Positions 11,200-23,559 of a stretch of 64,000 nt of DNA are shown here, piece by piece (within the stretch, counting starts at the first letter, position 1; the number at the start of each line of letters is the position of its first letter). Source of the stretch: Ditylenchus dipsaci (Eukaryota; Nematoda; Chromadorea; Rhabditida; Anguinidae); assembly GCA_004194705.1 (NCBI GenBank), contig SADC01001279.1, positions 1 through 64,000 on the forward strand, written 5' to 3'. A model generated the notes under the pieces. That model did not search any database. It saw nothing but the letters and a program-made list of their open reading frames with translations, and was not told where the DNA came from. A program made the translations under genes and the position numbers.

Positions 11200-12270
11200 T
11201 TTTTTCTTATTATTGAGCAATAGACAATGAGCAATTTCTGCATAAAATTTAAGTGCAAAAACAATCGATGGCTGAACTATTGAAAATGAAAAGTTAACCA
11301 TCGTCGTCAAATTATTCAAATGTGAGTTTGTGAATAATATCAGAATAACAAGTAATCAACGGAAGTCGCTAAGTCGTATCTGGCTATGTTAACCAATGTT
11401 TGGCTCGACTAGTAGATTGTTCTAAATTTTGAAAATATTCAATGAAATAATTCTAAAATATTTCGAAATAAAAGAGGTGAGTTCAAAAACTCGAACTTCT
11501 ATTGTCATTGATGGTTTTTTAAGCAGAAAAAAATCAGTTTAAGAGGTGAGTTTGAGTCATTTTTCAAAAAAAATAGGGAGGGGGTTGTTATCAACCACAG
11601 AAGTATGTAGTGGTGAATAGTCGTGTTCGTTAGCTCAAACCAAAAACTTTCTGAGAATTGGATACACAGTTGCACCTATGTAGTCCGGGAACGTGTTTGA
11701 GTCCGTTTTAGCATGCACCACCGTCGTAACAAATTTGAGCAATGAGATTGGAAATCATATGATTTTATTTTGCAAAAACAATGCCGGCACAGTGTCTCAA
11801 AAAATTATGCCACCGGGATTTCTCAAAATCGCCAACGGCTTTCGACACCACTGCTGGCGTTAATGCCGGTGGCGGAGCAACTTTGCTCGGAGGCTTAAAA
11901 AGAGTTCAAATTTTTTGATGAATCCTACTCTTATAGGTGCTGAAAAACCACCTTTACAATATTTTCATGCGAAAATATCTTTTTCCTGCTGTCATTGTGT
12001 ACCGAAAAAGCAATCAACACATTCAAACCATAAATTTCATATCTTATTTATATACGTACTCAACAACAACAAAAACCGTAACAACAAGTAGTAGTTTAAA
12101 AAAGGGGTGGAAAGGGGGTACAAAAAGGCAATGAAAGGCGGCCAGCAAGAAGGGTTACATACAAATAAATAAATAATTATACACAGACTCTAAACATCTT
12201 TAAGATCATCAGCTAGTAGTAGTAGTCTTTTGGCTCAAGTAGAAGTAGTAGCTTTGTTTAAAGTATTTGG
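11200..12270. other. Intergenic between L2HGDH and calreticulin
   Basis: No gene recognised. 11380-11460 (GGCTCGACTAGTAGATTG) resembles the interior of the AGGACC-type TTAA elements. The last part is the calreticulin 3' flank. Confidence 0.4.
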
Positions 12271-12279
12271 GTGGTGGAT

Positions 12280-14714
12280 TTAAAGCTCGTCATGGTCCTC
12301 CTCTTTCTTGTCTTCGTCAGCATCCTCCTCCTCAGCCTCTTCAGCATCGTCCTCCTTAGGCTTTTCAGCCTCACGTTTCTTTTCCTCCTTCTTCCTCTCC
12401 TCCTCGTCGTGAGCCTCCTTCATCTTCTTCTCAGCTTCTTTCAGAGGCTCAAAGGTTTCCGCGGCATGAGACTTGGCTTCCTCAATGCTATCGGTCACCA
12501 GGATGTTGTCTGCAAAATGGAAAGTTGAATTAGATTTATTTGCTAGTAATAGACTTTTTGGCGCTGCTTAGTTTTAACACCCCCCCCCCCAAACAGCTAC
12601 TCGGTTTTACCACCTAAGGGGCTCATTTATGACCTTTTAGTGGGAGGCGAATTATTTATGTCCCGCAGTCGTTTGAGTATACTGGACTATATTGTACCCT
12701 AACCACAAGCTAAAAATCCACAGTGTTATACGAAAAATAGGCGGTTTTTTTATAAGGCCCACTTTTTATATGGACTCACCGAAGATGGTTCCAGCCTTGA
12801 CTTGCCAGATGTCGATTCCAATGGCTCCCCAGTCATTGTACAGGTAAAGCTCATCATCAGCGGAATACTCTGGGTTGTCAATCTCTGGGTGGATCCATTT
12901 GCCCTTAAAATTCATTTTGGTAAGAATTTGTGCAAAAGATGATGGATTAAGTAGTAGTGTTTGATTACCAGTCATGCTAAATAAAAATTTGATCACTACC
13001 TTGTAGTTGGGGTTCTTGATCTGCTTTGGCTTCCACTCTCCCTTGTACTCTGGGTTGTCAATCATTGGTGGTTCCCATTCTCCGTCCTGCAAAGATTTTA
13101 GGTAAAATTTATTTTTATTATCAAACCAATAAACAAGCCTACCATCTCATCATCCCAATCTTCTGGTTTCTTGGCTTCTGGGTCAGGAATGTGTTCTGGC
13201 TTCTCCCAGTCTTCTGGCTTGGTGTCATCTGGATCATTAACCATTTCCTTGTCATCCCAGTCTTCTGGTTTCTTGGCGTCGGGGTCCTTGATTTTCTTGG
13301 CCTGAAATTTTTTCGGTTACATATATTTTAGCTTATTTTCAAAATCAGAACTCACTGGAAGGAGGTCCCAGTCTGACTCGAGACTACCGCTTTCGACCTT
13401 CTCTCCATCGATCTGGACCTCATAGGTGTTGTCGGGGTTGAGGATGAGAGTGTAGAGATGGGTGAGCTCGTCATCCTTGCAGCGGATGTCCTTCTTAATC
13501 AGATGGTTCTTGCCTTTGTAGCTGAAGATCACATGCACTTTCTTGGTGCCTGGACCGCAAATGTCTGGACCGAACATGACATTGTAGGGGTCTCTCCGTG
13601 GAAAGCGGTCTGGTCAATGTCTGAGGACATGACCTTAACATATCCACCTCCACAGTCAATGTTCTGCTCGTGCTTCACTGAAAATTAAGAAGAATTTCAA
13701 TGAGAACTCGGCTTTGAAGTAAAATTAGACTTACCAGTCAGTTGGATGACCACACTCTTGCCTTTGTTACTGAATGGCTTGGGGAACTTGGCGGAAGTGG
13801 CATAGAACTAAATACTCTGGTATATTTTTGACTCATACGTCTTTTAATTATGAGTCGAGTTTTATTTTTATCACTGTCATGCACTTTTTCAAAAGTTTCT
13901 GTTTGTTCCGGTAAAAATTGGCTTCATCAAGGTTATTTTTAGTGTAAAAAAGCACTTGATGTCGGTTGCTTTTGAAATTTTTTTATTTTATGAATTATGT
14001 TGATTAATTGTAACGCCGGGCTTTCTCAAAATTCTCGAATTTTGAGAGAATTCTTTATTCTGAAAAATGGCAGTAGCCAAAAGTGTCTCAGGAGTCCGAA
14101 TTCCGTAATTCATAATTAAAAAACAAGGGTTTTTGATTTTCGAGATAAGACCAAAAGTATGATTTTTGGGCTATTTAAATTTGCTGCTTAAGATTCAGGT
14201 CATATCTTAGCAATTTCTGCATCTTCCCGAAATGTCGAAATGTCTATCATGGTAAACTGTGAAATTTTCTGCACAATTTCTGCATAATCTGGTTTCACTA
14301 AGCCGAAATGCTTATTATTTCGATTGAAATTCACGATTCCAAATGTCTGAAAAAGACTTTGAAAATCCCTTTAAAATCTTTAAATTTCAAATAATCCTTT
14401 CTCAATTTCACTGCTCTTTTGTCCATTATAGCTCGAAAAGTAAAGTACCTTAGCGTCCTGAGAGGTCTTGATCCCCTGGTCTCGTTTCTCGTCTCCGTAG
14501 AATTTGCCGTGAGACAGTTTCCATTCTCCATAGTCGTCTTTGCTCTTGGAGTGGACCCATCTCTCAGTCCAGTCATCTGAATATTCAACCATTAATTCGA
14601 TTTCTAAAAAGCCAACTCAAAATCTCAAAAGCTACCATTGAATTCCTCCTTGAAGTAGACCTCAGAGAGGACCACACCGGCTAGAGCCAGAAACACAAGT
14701 AAACTCCTGTTCAT
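12280..14714 (-). CDS. calr: Calreticulin
   Basis: Calcium-binding lectin chaperone of the ER lumen. Eight exons: 14714-14636 (signal peptide [17 protein letters not shown], then EVYFKEEFN), 14576-14449, 13807-13735, 13677-13356, 13301-13143, 13086-13000, 12903-12780, 12509-12280. The N-domain has [14 protein letters not shown] and [15 protein letters not shown]. The P-domain repeats are complete ([33 protein letters not shown]; then the [17 protein letters not shown] type three times). The acidic C-terminal tail binds calcium at low affinity and ends HDEL, an ER-retrieval signal. Coding length is 1202 nt and becomes 1203 (400 residues) when one C is restored in the run near 13588. The upstream region contains an ERSE-II. 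Confidence 0.98.
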
Positions 14715-14813
14715 TGCTCCAATACTAAGAGAAAAAATCGAGGTGAAAATCGGTTTGCAGCACACCAAAGTAATGAGTGCAAGTGAAGAATTTGCGGAAT
14801 AAAAAGCAGTGAG

Positions 14814-14818
14814 ATTGG
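14814..14818 (-). promoter_or_regulatory. CCAAT box upstream of calreticulin
   Basis: CCAAT on the minus strand about 100 bases before the calreticulin ATG, a likely NF-Y site. Further CCAAT sites lie at 14854-14858 (minus) and 14887-14891 (plus). Confidence 0.5.
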
Positions 14819-14853
14819 TGGTGGAAGAGGCCTAAGTCCGTCGGCACTTGCTC

Positions 14854-14864
14854 ATTGGTCCACG
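14854..14864 (+). promoter_or_regulatory. ERSE-II unfolded-protein-response element
   Basis: ATTGGTCCACG is an exact match to the ER stress response element II consensus (ATTGG-N-CCACG), bound by NF-Y with ATF6 or XBP1. It lies 140-150 bases upstream of the calreticulin ATG, in reverse orientation to the gene. The overlapping CCACGTGG contains an ACGT core. Calreticulin is a known unfolded-protein-response target, so site and gene agree. Confidence 0.75.
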
Positions 14865-14886
14865 TGGCGGTGCCTCCTCGCTGCAA

Positions 14887-14905
14887 CCAATGAGCGGCGG
14901 CCAAC
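14887..14905 (+). promoter_or_regulatory. CCAAT with degenerate ERSE-I spacing
   Basis: CCAAT, nine GC-rich bases, then CCAAC. ERSE-I is CCAAT-N9-CCACG, so spacing is right but the second half matches only three of five bases. It may be an eroded or weak site. Confidence 0.3.
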
Positions 14906-15399
14906 CTTGCAGAGGGGGTGGGACTTGCCCCTCCTTCATGCAAACATCGAGAGAGAGCAGACAGACACACAGACACACAAAGCACTATTATCTCCCACTA
15001 CTTGATAACCAGTAATGCTAGTGATGTTATTATTATTACTTGTTGATATTACTTGCCAGAGAAGAACAAGAGAAACTTAGAAATAAAGAAGATTTTGAAA
15101 GTAACAACTTGGGCCAAATTAAACCTGAGAACTCCCCTCCCCCTTCAAATCAACTTGGGGAACCCAGGCAATTTTTTTTCGAAATTTTTTTATACCAATA
15201 ATAACTGTATTGACATGGTAAAAAAATGTTTTTCGATACTTTTCGTATAAAAATAGTGCTGTCATGAATTTTCAAAATAAATGGTTTTGGTTCCCCAAGC
15301 TGATTTGACGAAAAGGGACCCAAGCTCGAGTAAGTTGGGGATGTTAGTTTCAAGCGTCCCGAAAGCTTTTAAAGTCAACTATCAATTTTACGACACTTA

Positions 15400-15578
15400 C
15401 AGTCGAGTCTCGATTTAACGTACCCCCTGGGGACCGGCCCTAGGGGTACGTTAAATCGAGGGGTACGTTAAATCGGGGGTTAAGTTGACGGAGTTTATTA
15501 TTTGAAGGACCAACCCTAAGGGTACGTTAAATCGAGGGGTACGTTGTATCGGGGGTACGTTAAATCGAGACTCGACTG
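15400..15578. mobile_element. Pogo-like MITE, TA target site
   Basis: TA at 15398-15399 and 15579-15580. Ends CAGTCGAGTCTCGATTTAAC and the inverse GTTAAATCGAGACTCGACTG. Sequence to 15775 (CCTAGGCGGGAACG, then GAGAGTTGACTGTA) is the remnant of a longer relative also seen at 42.6-42.78 kb. Confidence 0.75.
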
Positions 15579-15779
15579 TATTTTTAAAACGAGAGAGAGC
15601 CACAGGTCTAAAATTATATTGATTTGCAAAAATCAGCGGTAAAATCGTGATCCTTACGATATTTTTGTTTAGGGTGACAAATCAGTTTTGGTAAAAGTCT
15701 CTAAAAATAAAATTAAAAAATGTCAGACCCTAGGCGGGAACGAATTTTGGGGTGGAGTAAAATCGAGAGTTGACTGTAA

Positions 15780-16800
15780 AAAATTTATATGTGTAAAAGT
15801 CACACATTAAAAAAAATTAAAGCAAACTTGTATGGATATTTTTGATTGTTATCTTTTTTAAATAAATTGACCTTGGCCTAGTACTGCTTTTCGCTGATTT
15901 TGTTCCGCTGTTAAGATTTTTCGGTATTGAGAATTTTGAAGGAAATTTGTAAATTATTTGAGCTTGGAAATACATTTATGGTAACGATAGATTGTGCTAA
16001 ATGCCAGTAATTTGTACTATTAGATGAAATAAAAGTTGAAAAGACTTAAAGAACCATGTCTTTTCCCAGTCATGGAAACTTCAAAGAATTCATGTGCGCG
16101 GGACCAATTATATTTTTAACTAATGTTTTCGTAATATTATTAGACGTGTTCGAATTTCTCGTATAATATACGAGAAATTCCACAGTTGTTGATGTGCAGT
16201 TAAATCAGTTTTGCTAAGTCTACTTTTTTTTCTAAGGCTACTTTTTTCGCGATCTCGCCTTGCAAACGCAAGAGCCAGTGGAAGTAAATATCGAAAAAAA
16301 TAATTTTGATAATGAATATGATGTTTTGTTTCATTTTACTTGATTGTTAAGATTTTCAGGCGATGAAAATCAAACGTTGAAAGGACCAAAAATGATTGAA
16401 TATGACCGGATTTGAAAATGACCCTAATTAAAAAGGGCAAAGCTTTTTTTGCATCTAAATGTTTTCGCTAGATGTTTTCGCTAATAGCACTTGATATTCT
16501 ATATGTAAGTTTTTTTGAAGCCCCCAGAAAGGCGTAAATTGCTGTGCCTCTTTTGCATACTTTTCCGGCTACCTAGTTCAAAGTTACTCGCTATCGTTAA
16601 TCAAAATTATTTTTGTCAAGCACTACAATAGCGCGAGGACTAGAACATGTTTTGATGACTAAACTAGGTCAAAAACGAGGACAATAGCGCCGATTATATT
16701 TAAGGATACTATATTTTTGTGCAATATCTAATCTACCAAGCCGAAAGTTATCGTTCAGTATCCAAATTTAATTGTTTTTTTAGAGACAAAATCAGTTTAA
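15780..16800. other. Intergenic with one TTAA-element end
   Basis: 16044-16130 begins TTAAAGAACCATGTCTTTT and continues with the GTGCGCGGGACC motif of the AGGACC family; no matching right end was found. The rest shows no gene. Confidence 0.45.
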
Positions 16801-16808
16801 TGGAGATC

Positions 16809-17510
16809 GACCCTACCGGAGTATACCCCCCCCCCCCAAATGAAATTTTTTTTAAGTGTTTTTAAACACCCTATATCGACCGAAATTGCCTCGGGAGTTC
16901 AAAAAAGACATTATTTTTGAGTTCTGGTTAACAAAAAATTGAGTTTTGGGCATTTCGAATTCCGGCCATTTGCCTGTTTTGGCATGTTTTGGTCACTGGA
17001 GCTGGGCAAAAATAGTCTTTAAATGCATTTTTGTTCAAGAGTCTTCTCGGAATTATGTCTAAGGTAAGTGAGTGCGCGCATCTCTAACCAACCAAGCCCC
17101 CTGCGCCCCTTCGGGGCGCAGGGGGCTTGGTTGCTTGGGGTTGAGATGCGCACACCCACATACCTTAGACGCAAATCACTCGAAAGTGACTCTGGATGCA
17201 TAAAAAATGTATGCATACCAGAGTTTATTTATGCAGTAGGCCCCAGTCAACAAAACTATGTTCAACATCTTTCTTTTACACTAAATTGGCCCTTTTTTTG
17301 GTCCTTTCCCACCCTAATATGGCCCTAAATCCCTTCAAAAATGGTCAAAATAGGTATATTTGGGTGGTCCCAAAACTTAATTTTTCATTGACTAGAACAC
17401 AAAAATATTGCCTTTTTCGAGCTTCTAAGGCAATTTAGGTCAATATAGGGTGTTTGGAAACACTTTAAAAAAAATTCATTTGGGGGGGGGGGGTATACTC
17501 CGGTAGCGCC
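16809..17510. mobile_element. GGCGCTA-terminus foldback element, copy 2
   Basis: A perfect 8-bp duplication TGGAGATC (16801-16808, 17511-17518). Left end GACCCTACCGGAGTATAC then a C run; right end a G run then GTATACTCCGGTAGCGCC. The centre (16990-17270) is a conserved module with a strong GC hairpin (17088-17130) that recurs at 25.79 and 60.56 kb inside an element with different ends. Confidence 0.85.
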
Positions 17511-17564
17511 TGGAGATCTTATAAGCAGAAGTTTTTTTTGTTGCAACATTTTTTGTATTTTTAT

Positions 17565-17570
17565 TTTATT
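17565..17570 (-). terminator. Polyadenylation signal of cyclin L
   Basis: AATAAA on the minus strand, just over 100 bases after the cyclin L stop. An overlapping second copy lies at 17560-17565. Confidence 0.5.
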
Positions 17571-17672
17571 TCAATTCTAGCAATATGGCAATACACGTTT
17601 TATTGTCTACAACAAATCTATACAAAGTGGAATCTCACACAACATTTAAACAACAAATATGTGAGCTGCAAT

Positions 17673-20600
17673 TCACCGGCGACTTCCATTCACAGAGTCA
17701 TAAGGCTTAGAATGATGTTTGGATTTCTTCGATTTTGGACTGCTATCATACTTCTTTGAGGATTTTTTGCTGGGACTTCTGTCCTTTTTGGAGGAGCTGT
17801 CCCTCTTCCTGCTATAGTTCTTGTCCCTGCGATGTGGACTTCTGTCTCGTTTGGGGCTCCTTTTCTTGGAGGAGTTGTAGGAGGGAGAGGTATTTCGGCT
17901 TTTTCACTCAATATTTTTTTCGGATCATTGGAAGACTTCAAAGAACCATTGGATGACTGAAAAAATAAATAAGCGTACTCCTGTTAACCATTTCCAGCAC
18001 TGCTTTAAGGTACGTTCACAACTGTGAGATTCGGCCTTTTTTTAACGCGGGAAGAGCTGTACTTTTTTTTCAGTAAAAGTTTTTTTGTTGGTACCATCTG
18101 GTAGTTAAGATTCAGGGCTTCGACATGAGGTATTGAAAATCAACGTCGGATAAAGAAAATTGGGTTAAAAGTGCTTAGGTTCGCACTCAAGACCACACTC
18201 AGGCCCACATCCGGACGAGTGTCGGGTGATCGTCCGGGTGTGCCCCTGAGTGTGGCCCTTGAAGAGCCTGAGGATAATTTTGGCACTTAACTTGTAAATG
18301 AAATGAGGTAAAAAATAAGGTGAGCACCCAGTGGTAGTCAAACCTGTGAATTGGGCAATGCGTTTATGAAGTTTCTTCCACCTTTAAAATAACTACTTAC
18401 TTCCTTGGATTTTTCTGGCTTAGGTGGTTGCATTTTGATGTAAAGCTTTTCTACATAAGCTGAGAGCCGGCTTAGACGAGGTGTCTAAAAATTGAATTTT
18501 TTATAAAAAAGAATTAGAAACAAGAGCAAAAACCAGTAACCTCATTGATAGTGTACAACTCAAGCAGCACTTGGCAAATAGCTTTGACATCCCTGTCACT
18601 GGCGTCAAACAACTCAAACCAAGGGAATGGAGCTTTGGGAAGGACGACAGGATTGTCAATGGTTCTAGCTGCCAGATGAATGCAAGCACAAGCTATGGTT
18701 TCTGGCCTGTACCTCAGAAAAATATCCGTTCGGAGGCCGTCGTTCATGTAGCTCCTGAAACTCACAAATTACAAATATGGAGTACTAGTATTGAAAACAG
18801 CACTAACCATGCTTTTTGCAACATTTCCTTGCTCTCAAGCATGTTCAAACTGTGCAAGTAGACATAGATGAGCTTGTGGGGGTGATGTACGTGAACTACA
18901 AAACCAAGTACGTTCAGAATCCTGCGCTCTGTTTTGATCACCAGTTTTTTAGGCACACGTAGTTCTGGTCAAGAGTTAAATGTTCAAGCCTGAAAATATA
19001 GTGAGTAAGATGGAAGCTAGTGGAGAAAACCGTGATTGGCTCTCATTATTGCTAGCATTTGGTTTAGCATCTACACTAAACACCTGGTTCTGCTTATTGT
19101 TTGGTACATTCAAGGAAATCAGAAACATTCAACAAGCTGCATTTTGTTAATAACACGTAAATTGCTAGCAAAATTATAGATTTATAAATTTAGGAACTCA
19201 AGTAAAAGCAAAAAATCAAACAAAACAGTCAAAAGTAATAAAAATGAAAGAAGTAGACCAAAATACTTTTAGAAGTACAAGGTGGTCCAAAAAATATCGA
19301 CACTTTCAAACAGTCATAATTTTTTTCTAGACCGTATATCGAATTACTCTAGACGCCAATCTATTCGCTTTCATCTAAAGATTTTCGTCGAGCGAAAGTT
19401 GTGTTTTTCACATTATATACCAAATAATTTTTAGACCAAACCGAGTCGATCGGCGTTCACAGAAATTCGGAATACGGGCTAGAAAAAAATAGGGCGGTTG
19501 AAAAGTGTCGGCCTTATTGGACCACAGCCTTGTATATTTCGACTCAAAAACTCGATAAAGAAAAAAACTAAAGAATTTTAAAATTATATAAAAAAAGGTT
19601 CACAGTTAATTAATTATTATTAATATCGCATAACCTGACTTCTTAATTTATTTCATCGCTTTTTATTATTTTTAAAATTCTGGGCGAAATTAAAATTTGC
19701 AAAGCCACGTCTACCGCATTTTGCTTTCGATTTTTGCTTTCAATCTGTTACAGAGAAAAAACTTACTAAGTTCACACTTATTTTGCAGAAAAAGATTTTT
19801 ACAAAACGCATAGCCTTTATTTTCTTTTTTTCAATGATAGTCTTCAGATGGTTACATAAACGAGTAATATTTAGTCGCATTACCATAGGTGGCACTCTTG
19901 TAGGAAAACTAAAATAAAACTTAAAAGACAAAATTTAACGCCTAATTTTTTCAGAAAAAAACAATTTTTTTAAATTTATAAAGTCCATTTGGTGTAAATG
20001 CACTTTCTACAAAGTATACCGTATTTTCTCTAATAGATGGGCATCCCTTACTTTGATTACCTGTATCTTAGTCCCATCTCAGATAATTTACATCGCTGTT
20101 TTTCGCGTTTTCTTTACTCCCGCAAACTCTACCAATTCCGCTTTTTAGATTTTGGATTATCACCCAAAAATCTCTAGATCGACCTAGAAATTTTCTAATT
20201 CTCGGGAGTCTAAAAAATAAAACAGCATGCCAATCTAAGGAAATAGGGTATCTTATTCGTAAGTAAGTAATAGTCTCTTAGTTAAAATATTATAATTTAT
20301 AGAGCTAGTCTTAAACGAGAATACAATGGTGTCTAACCGCATATAAAGAAAAAAAAAGACGAACACTAGCAATTTTTTACCGCCCGTGTTTCCATTTTTT
20401 ACATCAAATCTATATTGAAGACCATATACTTCTCTCAAAAACTAGGCAGGTAAATTTTTTGGATCCGGTAAAATGCCCATAAAAACATTTAAAAAAACGC
20501 TGGTCTCGTCTTTATCTGCGGTGTAACATGGGCTACGAACAGACCAAACTTTAGATTGCACTGCTATTTTTTTAAAAGATAGAGCAAGCTTTTAAAAAAC

Positions 20601-23549
20601 TTTTAGTGGTAGAGCCCAGCGTGTAACGAGCTGGTATGCTCCTTAAAAGATAGAAAATTTAAATTTTCAAAAAAAAATTTTTGATCATACTATCTTGTCC
20701 ATCTAATTTCGATTAATTATGTAAATAATTTGTAGTAATAGTACAGATAATATATTACTCGGGCTTAAAATCATATGGATGGAGTTTTTTAGTTTTATAA
20801 ATAATTAGGGAGTTTAACTTTTTTGATATTTCTGAACCTACTCGGCTTCTTTTAAAATATAGATAAAAATCTCATTCATTTTCGATTTGAACTCCACCCT
20901 TAAAATATTGCAAAAATCAAGCTTTTCAAAAATAAGTTGCCAGAATAAGTAAATTATTTTTAGTTATGGGTTTTAGACTAAAAAGATACTGTTCTTGAAT
21001 ACAACGACGATTTAGCAACTTTGGGTATTAATAAGACAGTACTCTTCCGTCTAGTAAAACTTTAAAACACAAAAATTAGAATTTCAAACACCCCAAAAGA
21101 GTAAAGCGCTAGACAAAAGAGTATTGTCTCCTTAGATTTGTCAAATCCAATAACTCTAGTGTGGTCAGCGACAATAATCTTTGAATATAACAATTTTGAA
21201 CTAAATTTAAATATAATTTTGGTAATCTTAATTAACTTTGGTGTATAACTGTGGAGAAATTTTTCGAATGCCAATTTAAAAAAAAGAGTAATAGCAAAAT
21301 GCAGCTAGCTAATGTTTGTTCTATATTTCCAATTGCAAAAAGTGTTAAACTTATCAGAACCAGGTCCTTGTGTGCAAATTGCCAAGAGAGTAAATAGACC
21401 ATGAACTACTCTATTCTGGGTTGATGTTCATCATCACAATCATCCAGAGCACACATCCAGCTACGTACGTAGCTCATGCCACCTATAGAACAAATGTTTA
21501 TAGTCTTGTCTAACAGAATCCCACAGTAAATCACATTCACTGAGAGTTTTTTTTAACGATTTAAAAAAAAGATCAGGTCTCAACAATCAATTGCGAGAAT
21601 CTTCAGGCGATACACAAGACTATCAATATAAAGATAACAAATTTTTAATTTAAAAATCTGTTATCTTTTTTTGATAGCTGGCTTTTTCTTGCCGAATTGG
21701 TCGCATTGGAAACGCAACAACTTGGAAAACATTGCTTTTGGGTCGTGATCATCAGTACTAGAATTTGAAGCAGGCGTCAAAATTAGTACAAAAAGAATGT
21801 GTAGCCAGTGCAGAAAAACGTGGTTTCTATGCAGATGATTTGATATCGACACAGAGCCATATATTTAAATTCGTATTCAGAAAAACTTCATATTTTTTAT
21901 TTCTGCAATGTTTCTTAAAAACGCTATTAAATCATCCGTCAAATGGAAATGATGGATGTACTTGATATTATATTGGCATAGTGAAAAACAGAATGTCAAT
22001 AGTTTTGGGCAGGACATATAATGATCGCCAATTTTACTAAATTCTAACAAAAGACGCTAAATGAAAAACAAGAAACCCAAGATGCCTATTGAAGGAAATG
22101 CGACTGCCATTGATCTTCTAGTACCCTTCCGTGGTTCAAAATCGTGTTCTTGGTATTGTGTTCTCGACCCAGTTTTTGATTACTTCTCTCAAGCAAATTA
22201 CCACCCATTTTGTAGCCAGTGAGATGAGACACAAATTGAGTGATGACTTGCAGCGTCTCAGTCTAAGAGCAGTGTCCCAAAAAAATAGGTCAAAAAGACA
22301 ATGCCGAAAAAATTTTTATCAGGAAAATGGTATTTGCAAGTTTAGGGTGAATTTATAAAAAAATATATTTGAAACAATATATGTTCTAAAAAGTATTTGG
22401 AAGGTGCAAAACAAATGCTTTCTATCATAATGAGAGCCAATATGTATTTAAAAATAATGAAATTTGCTTACTTTTTGTCAGGATTAGCAGAGTATCTGCG
22501 GTTGTGGAGTTGCTTCAGACGGTTATATACGTTGATGATGTCTCTTGGCCTTCTCGGCTCCTCTTCAATTTTACTAGCTAGCAATAGACATGCCATAACT
22601 GTATGCTAAAACGGATCGATTTTGTTCAATATCTGTTTTTAGAGCGAAATCTAACCTCTAAATTACATCTCACGAAAGATCTCTGGTAGTAGTAGCGCTG
22701 GAAAAGAATTTGACCTGAAAAAATTACATATATTACTAATTATTGAGATTTTATTGGTTTCGCTAAACATTTTGGGTCTATATACATTCCGTATTCCGTC
22801 CAAGAAAAAATTAGTCGATCTTTTGCTTTGAAATTTTGGAGCAAGTACGCTTTGAGCATACGTTTATACACAACAAAACGACATTTTTGTGTTTCAGGCC
22901 AGAGTAGGTTTAAAAAAATAGAAAAATTACAAAATAGCAGGAAAATTATGTTTTAGTGTGTCTTAAGCCGGGCTGGCCTATCCTGCGCCAAAACAAAAGT
23001 CAAAAACTAGGTGAAAATTCCAATCAAGGTGAAAAATGCAACCCTACTTTGATAGGGTTTTGATATGTAGTTTACAACCAGAATCCTGATCAATAATTCC
23101 CATAGAAAATAGATCACGATTAAACTCTTTAAAAAAAGCTTACCCGTAGCAGCTGCAGTTTGAGGTAGTTTTAACAAAATGGCGCCTGATTGAATGAGTT
23201 CACAGCCGAGGTAGCGAAGATCCTAAAACAGAACCCTTCACTTACTTTTATCAAACAAAAACAGCGAAAAAGTCTACCTTTTCCATTTCCCTACTAATGC
23301 CATCAGCCAAAGAGGGTGGGTTTTCCAACTTGGCCAACGAATTTGGATCATTGATAAGCAACCATTTGTCAGCAGATATATCGATGGTGGAGTAAGTTCT
23401 CTTCATTGAATATTTTTCCGATGGCTTAATCTTCTGCATGAGATCTGTTAAAGCGGCCGACTCATTGCTAACTTCGGGGCGGAATCGGCTAGCTCTATTG
23501 GCACATTCACTTGGCTAACTTCTCCACAAACCAGTTCGATATCAGTCAT
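17673..23549 (-). CDS. ccnl: Cyclin L with RS-rich tail
   Basis: Nuclear cyclin that partners CDK11/CDK12-type kinases and acts in transcription and pre-mRNA splicing. Eight exons: 23549-23278, 23222-23144, 22714-22656, 22605-22472, 18989-18808, 18754-18541, 18484-18401, 17956-17673. Two cyclin folds are visible: [53 protein letters not shown]; then [39 protein letters not shown] and [10 protein letters not shown]. The last exon encodes an arginine/serine tail ([39 protein letters not shown]). Exons total 1308 nt; three single missing bases (near 23466, 18957 and 17901) give 1311 nt, 436 residues, with all phases closing. The 3.5 kb fourth intron holds a mariner-like MITE, a TA palindrome and a small antisense-neutral ORF. 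Confidence 0.96.
19277..19532. mobile_element. Mariner-like MITE in cyclin L intron
   Basis: TA at 19275-19276 and 19533-19534. Ends CAAGGTGGTCCAAAAAATAT and the inverse TTATTGGACCACAGCCTTG; ATCGACACTTT and AAAAGTGTCGG pair further in. 256 bp, no ORF. Confidence 0.75.
20030..20249. mobile_element. TA-type palindromic element, CCGTATTT family, decayed
   Basis: Left end TACCGTATTTTCTCTAATAG, right end ATCTAAGGAAATAGGGTA. The interior TTTTTAGATTTTGG matches the better copy at 42108-42358. Confidence 0.5.
20250..21655. other. Cyclin L intron, no feature recognised
   Basis: AT-rich intronic sequence with scattered short ORFs lacking family support. Confidence 0.4.
21661..21852 (-). CDS. Small ORF with signal-like segment in cyclin L intron
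   Basis: 63 codons on the same strand as cyclin L. A hydrophobic stretch ([17 protein letters not shown]) is followed by a short polar part ending [19 protein letters not shown]. The FGKKK resembles an amidation and dibasic cleavage site, but the stop region overlaps a small hairpin (GATAACA ... TGTTATC, 21630-21668). There is no homologue I recognise. It may be a chance ORF. Confidence 0.2.
   Translation of the reverse strand: MSISNHLHRNHVFLHWLHILFVLILTPASNSSTDDHDPKAMFSKLLRFQCDQFGKKKPAIKKR
21860..22465. other. Cyclin L intron with coding-like patch
   Basis: 22078-22220 reads [20 protein letters not shown] then a Cys-containing segment on the plus strand. It has no start or splice support and no family was recognised. 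Confidence 0.25.
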
Positions 23550-23559
23550 TATTGTTGAG

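Noticed and set aside
13026..13331. Plus ORF of 101 hydrophobic residues across calreticulin exons
   Set aside because: Antisense shadow of the P-domain repeats.
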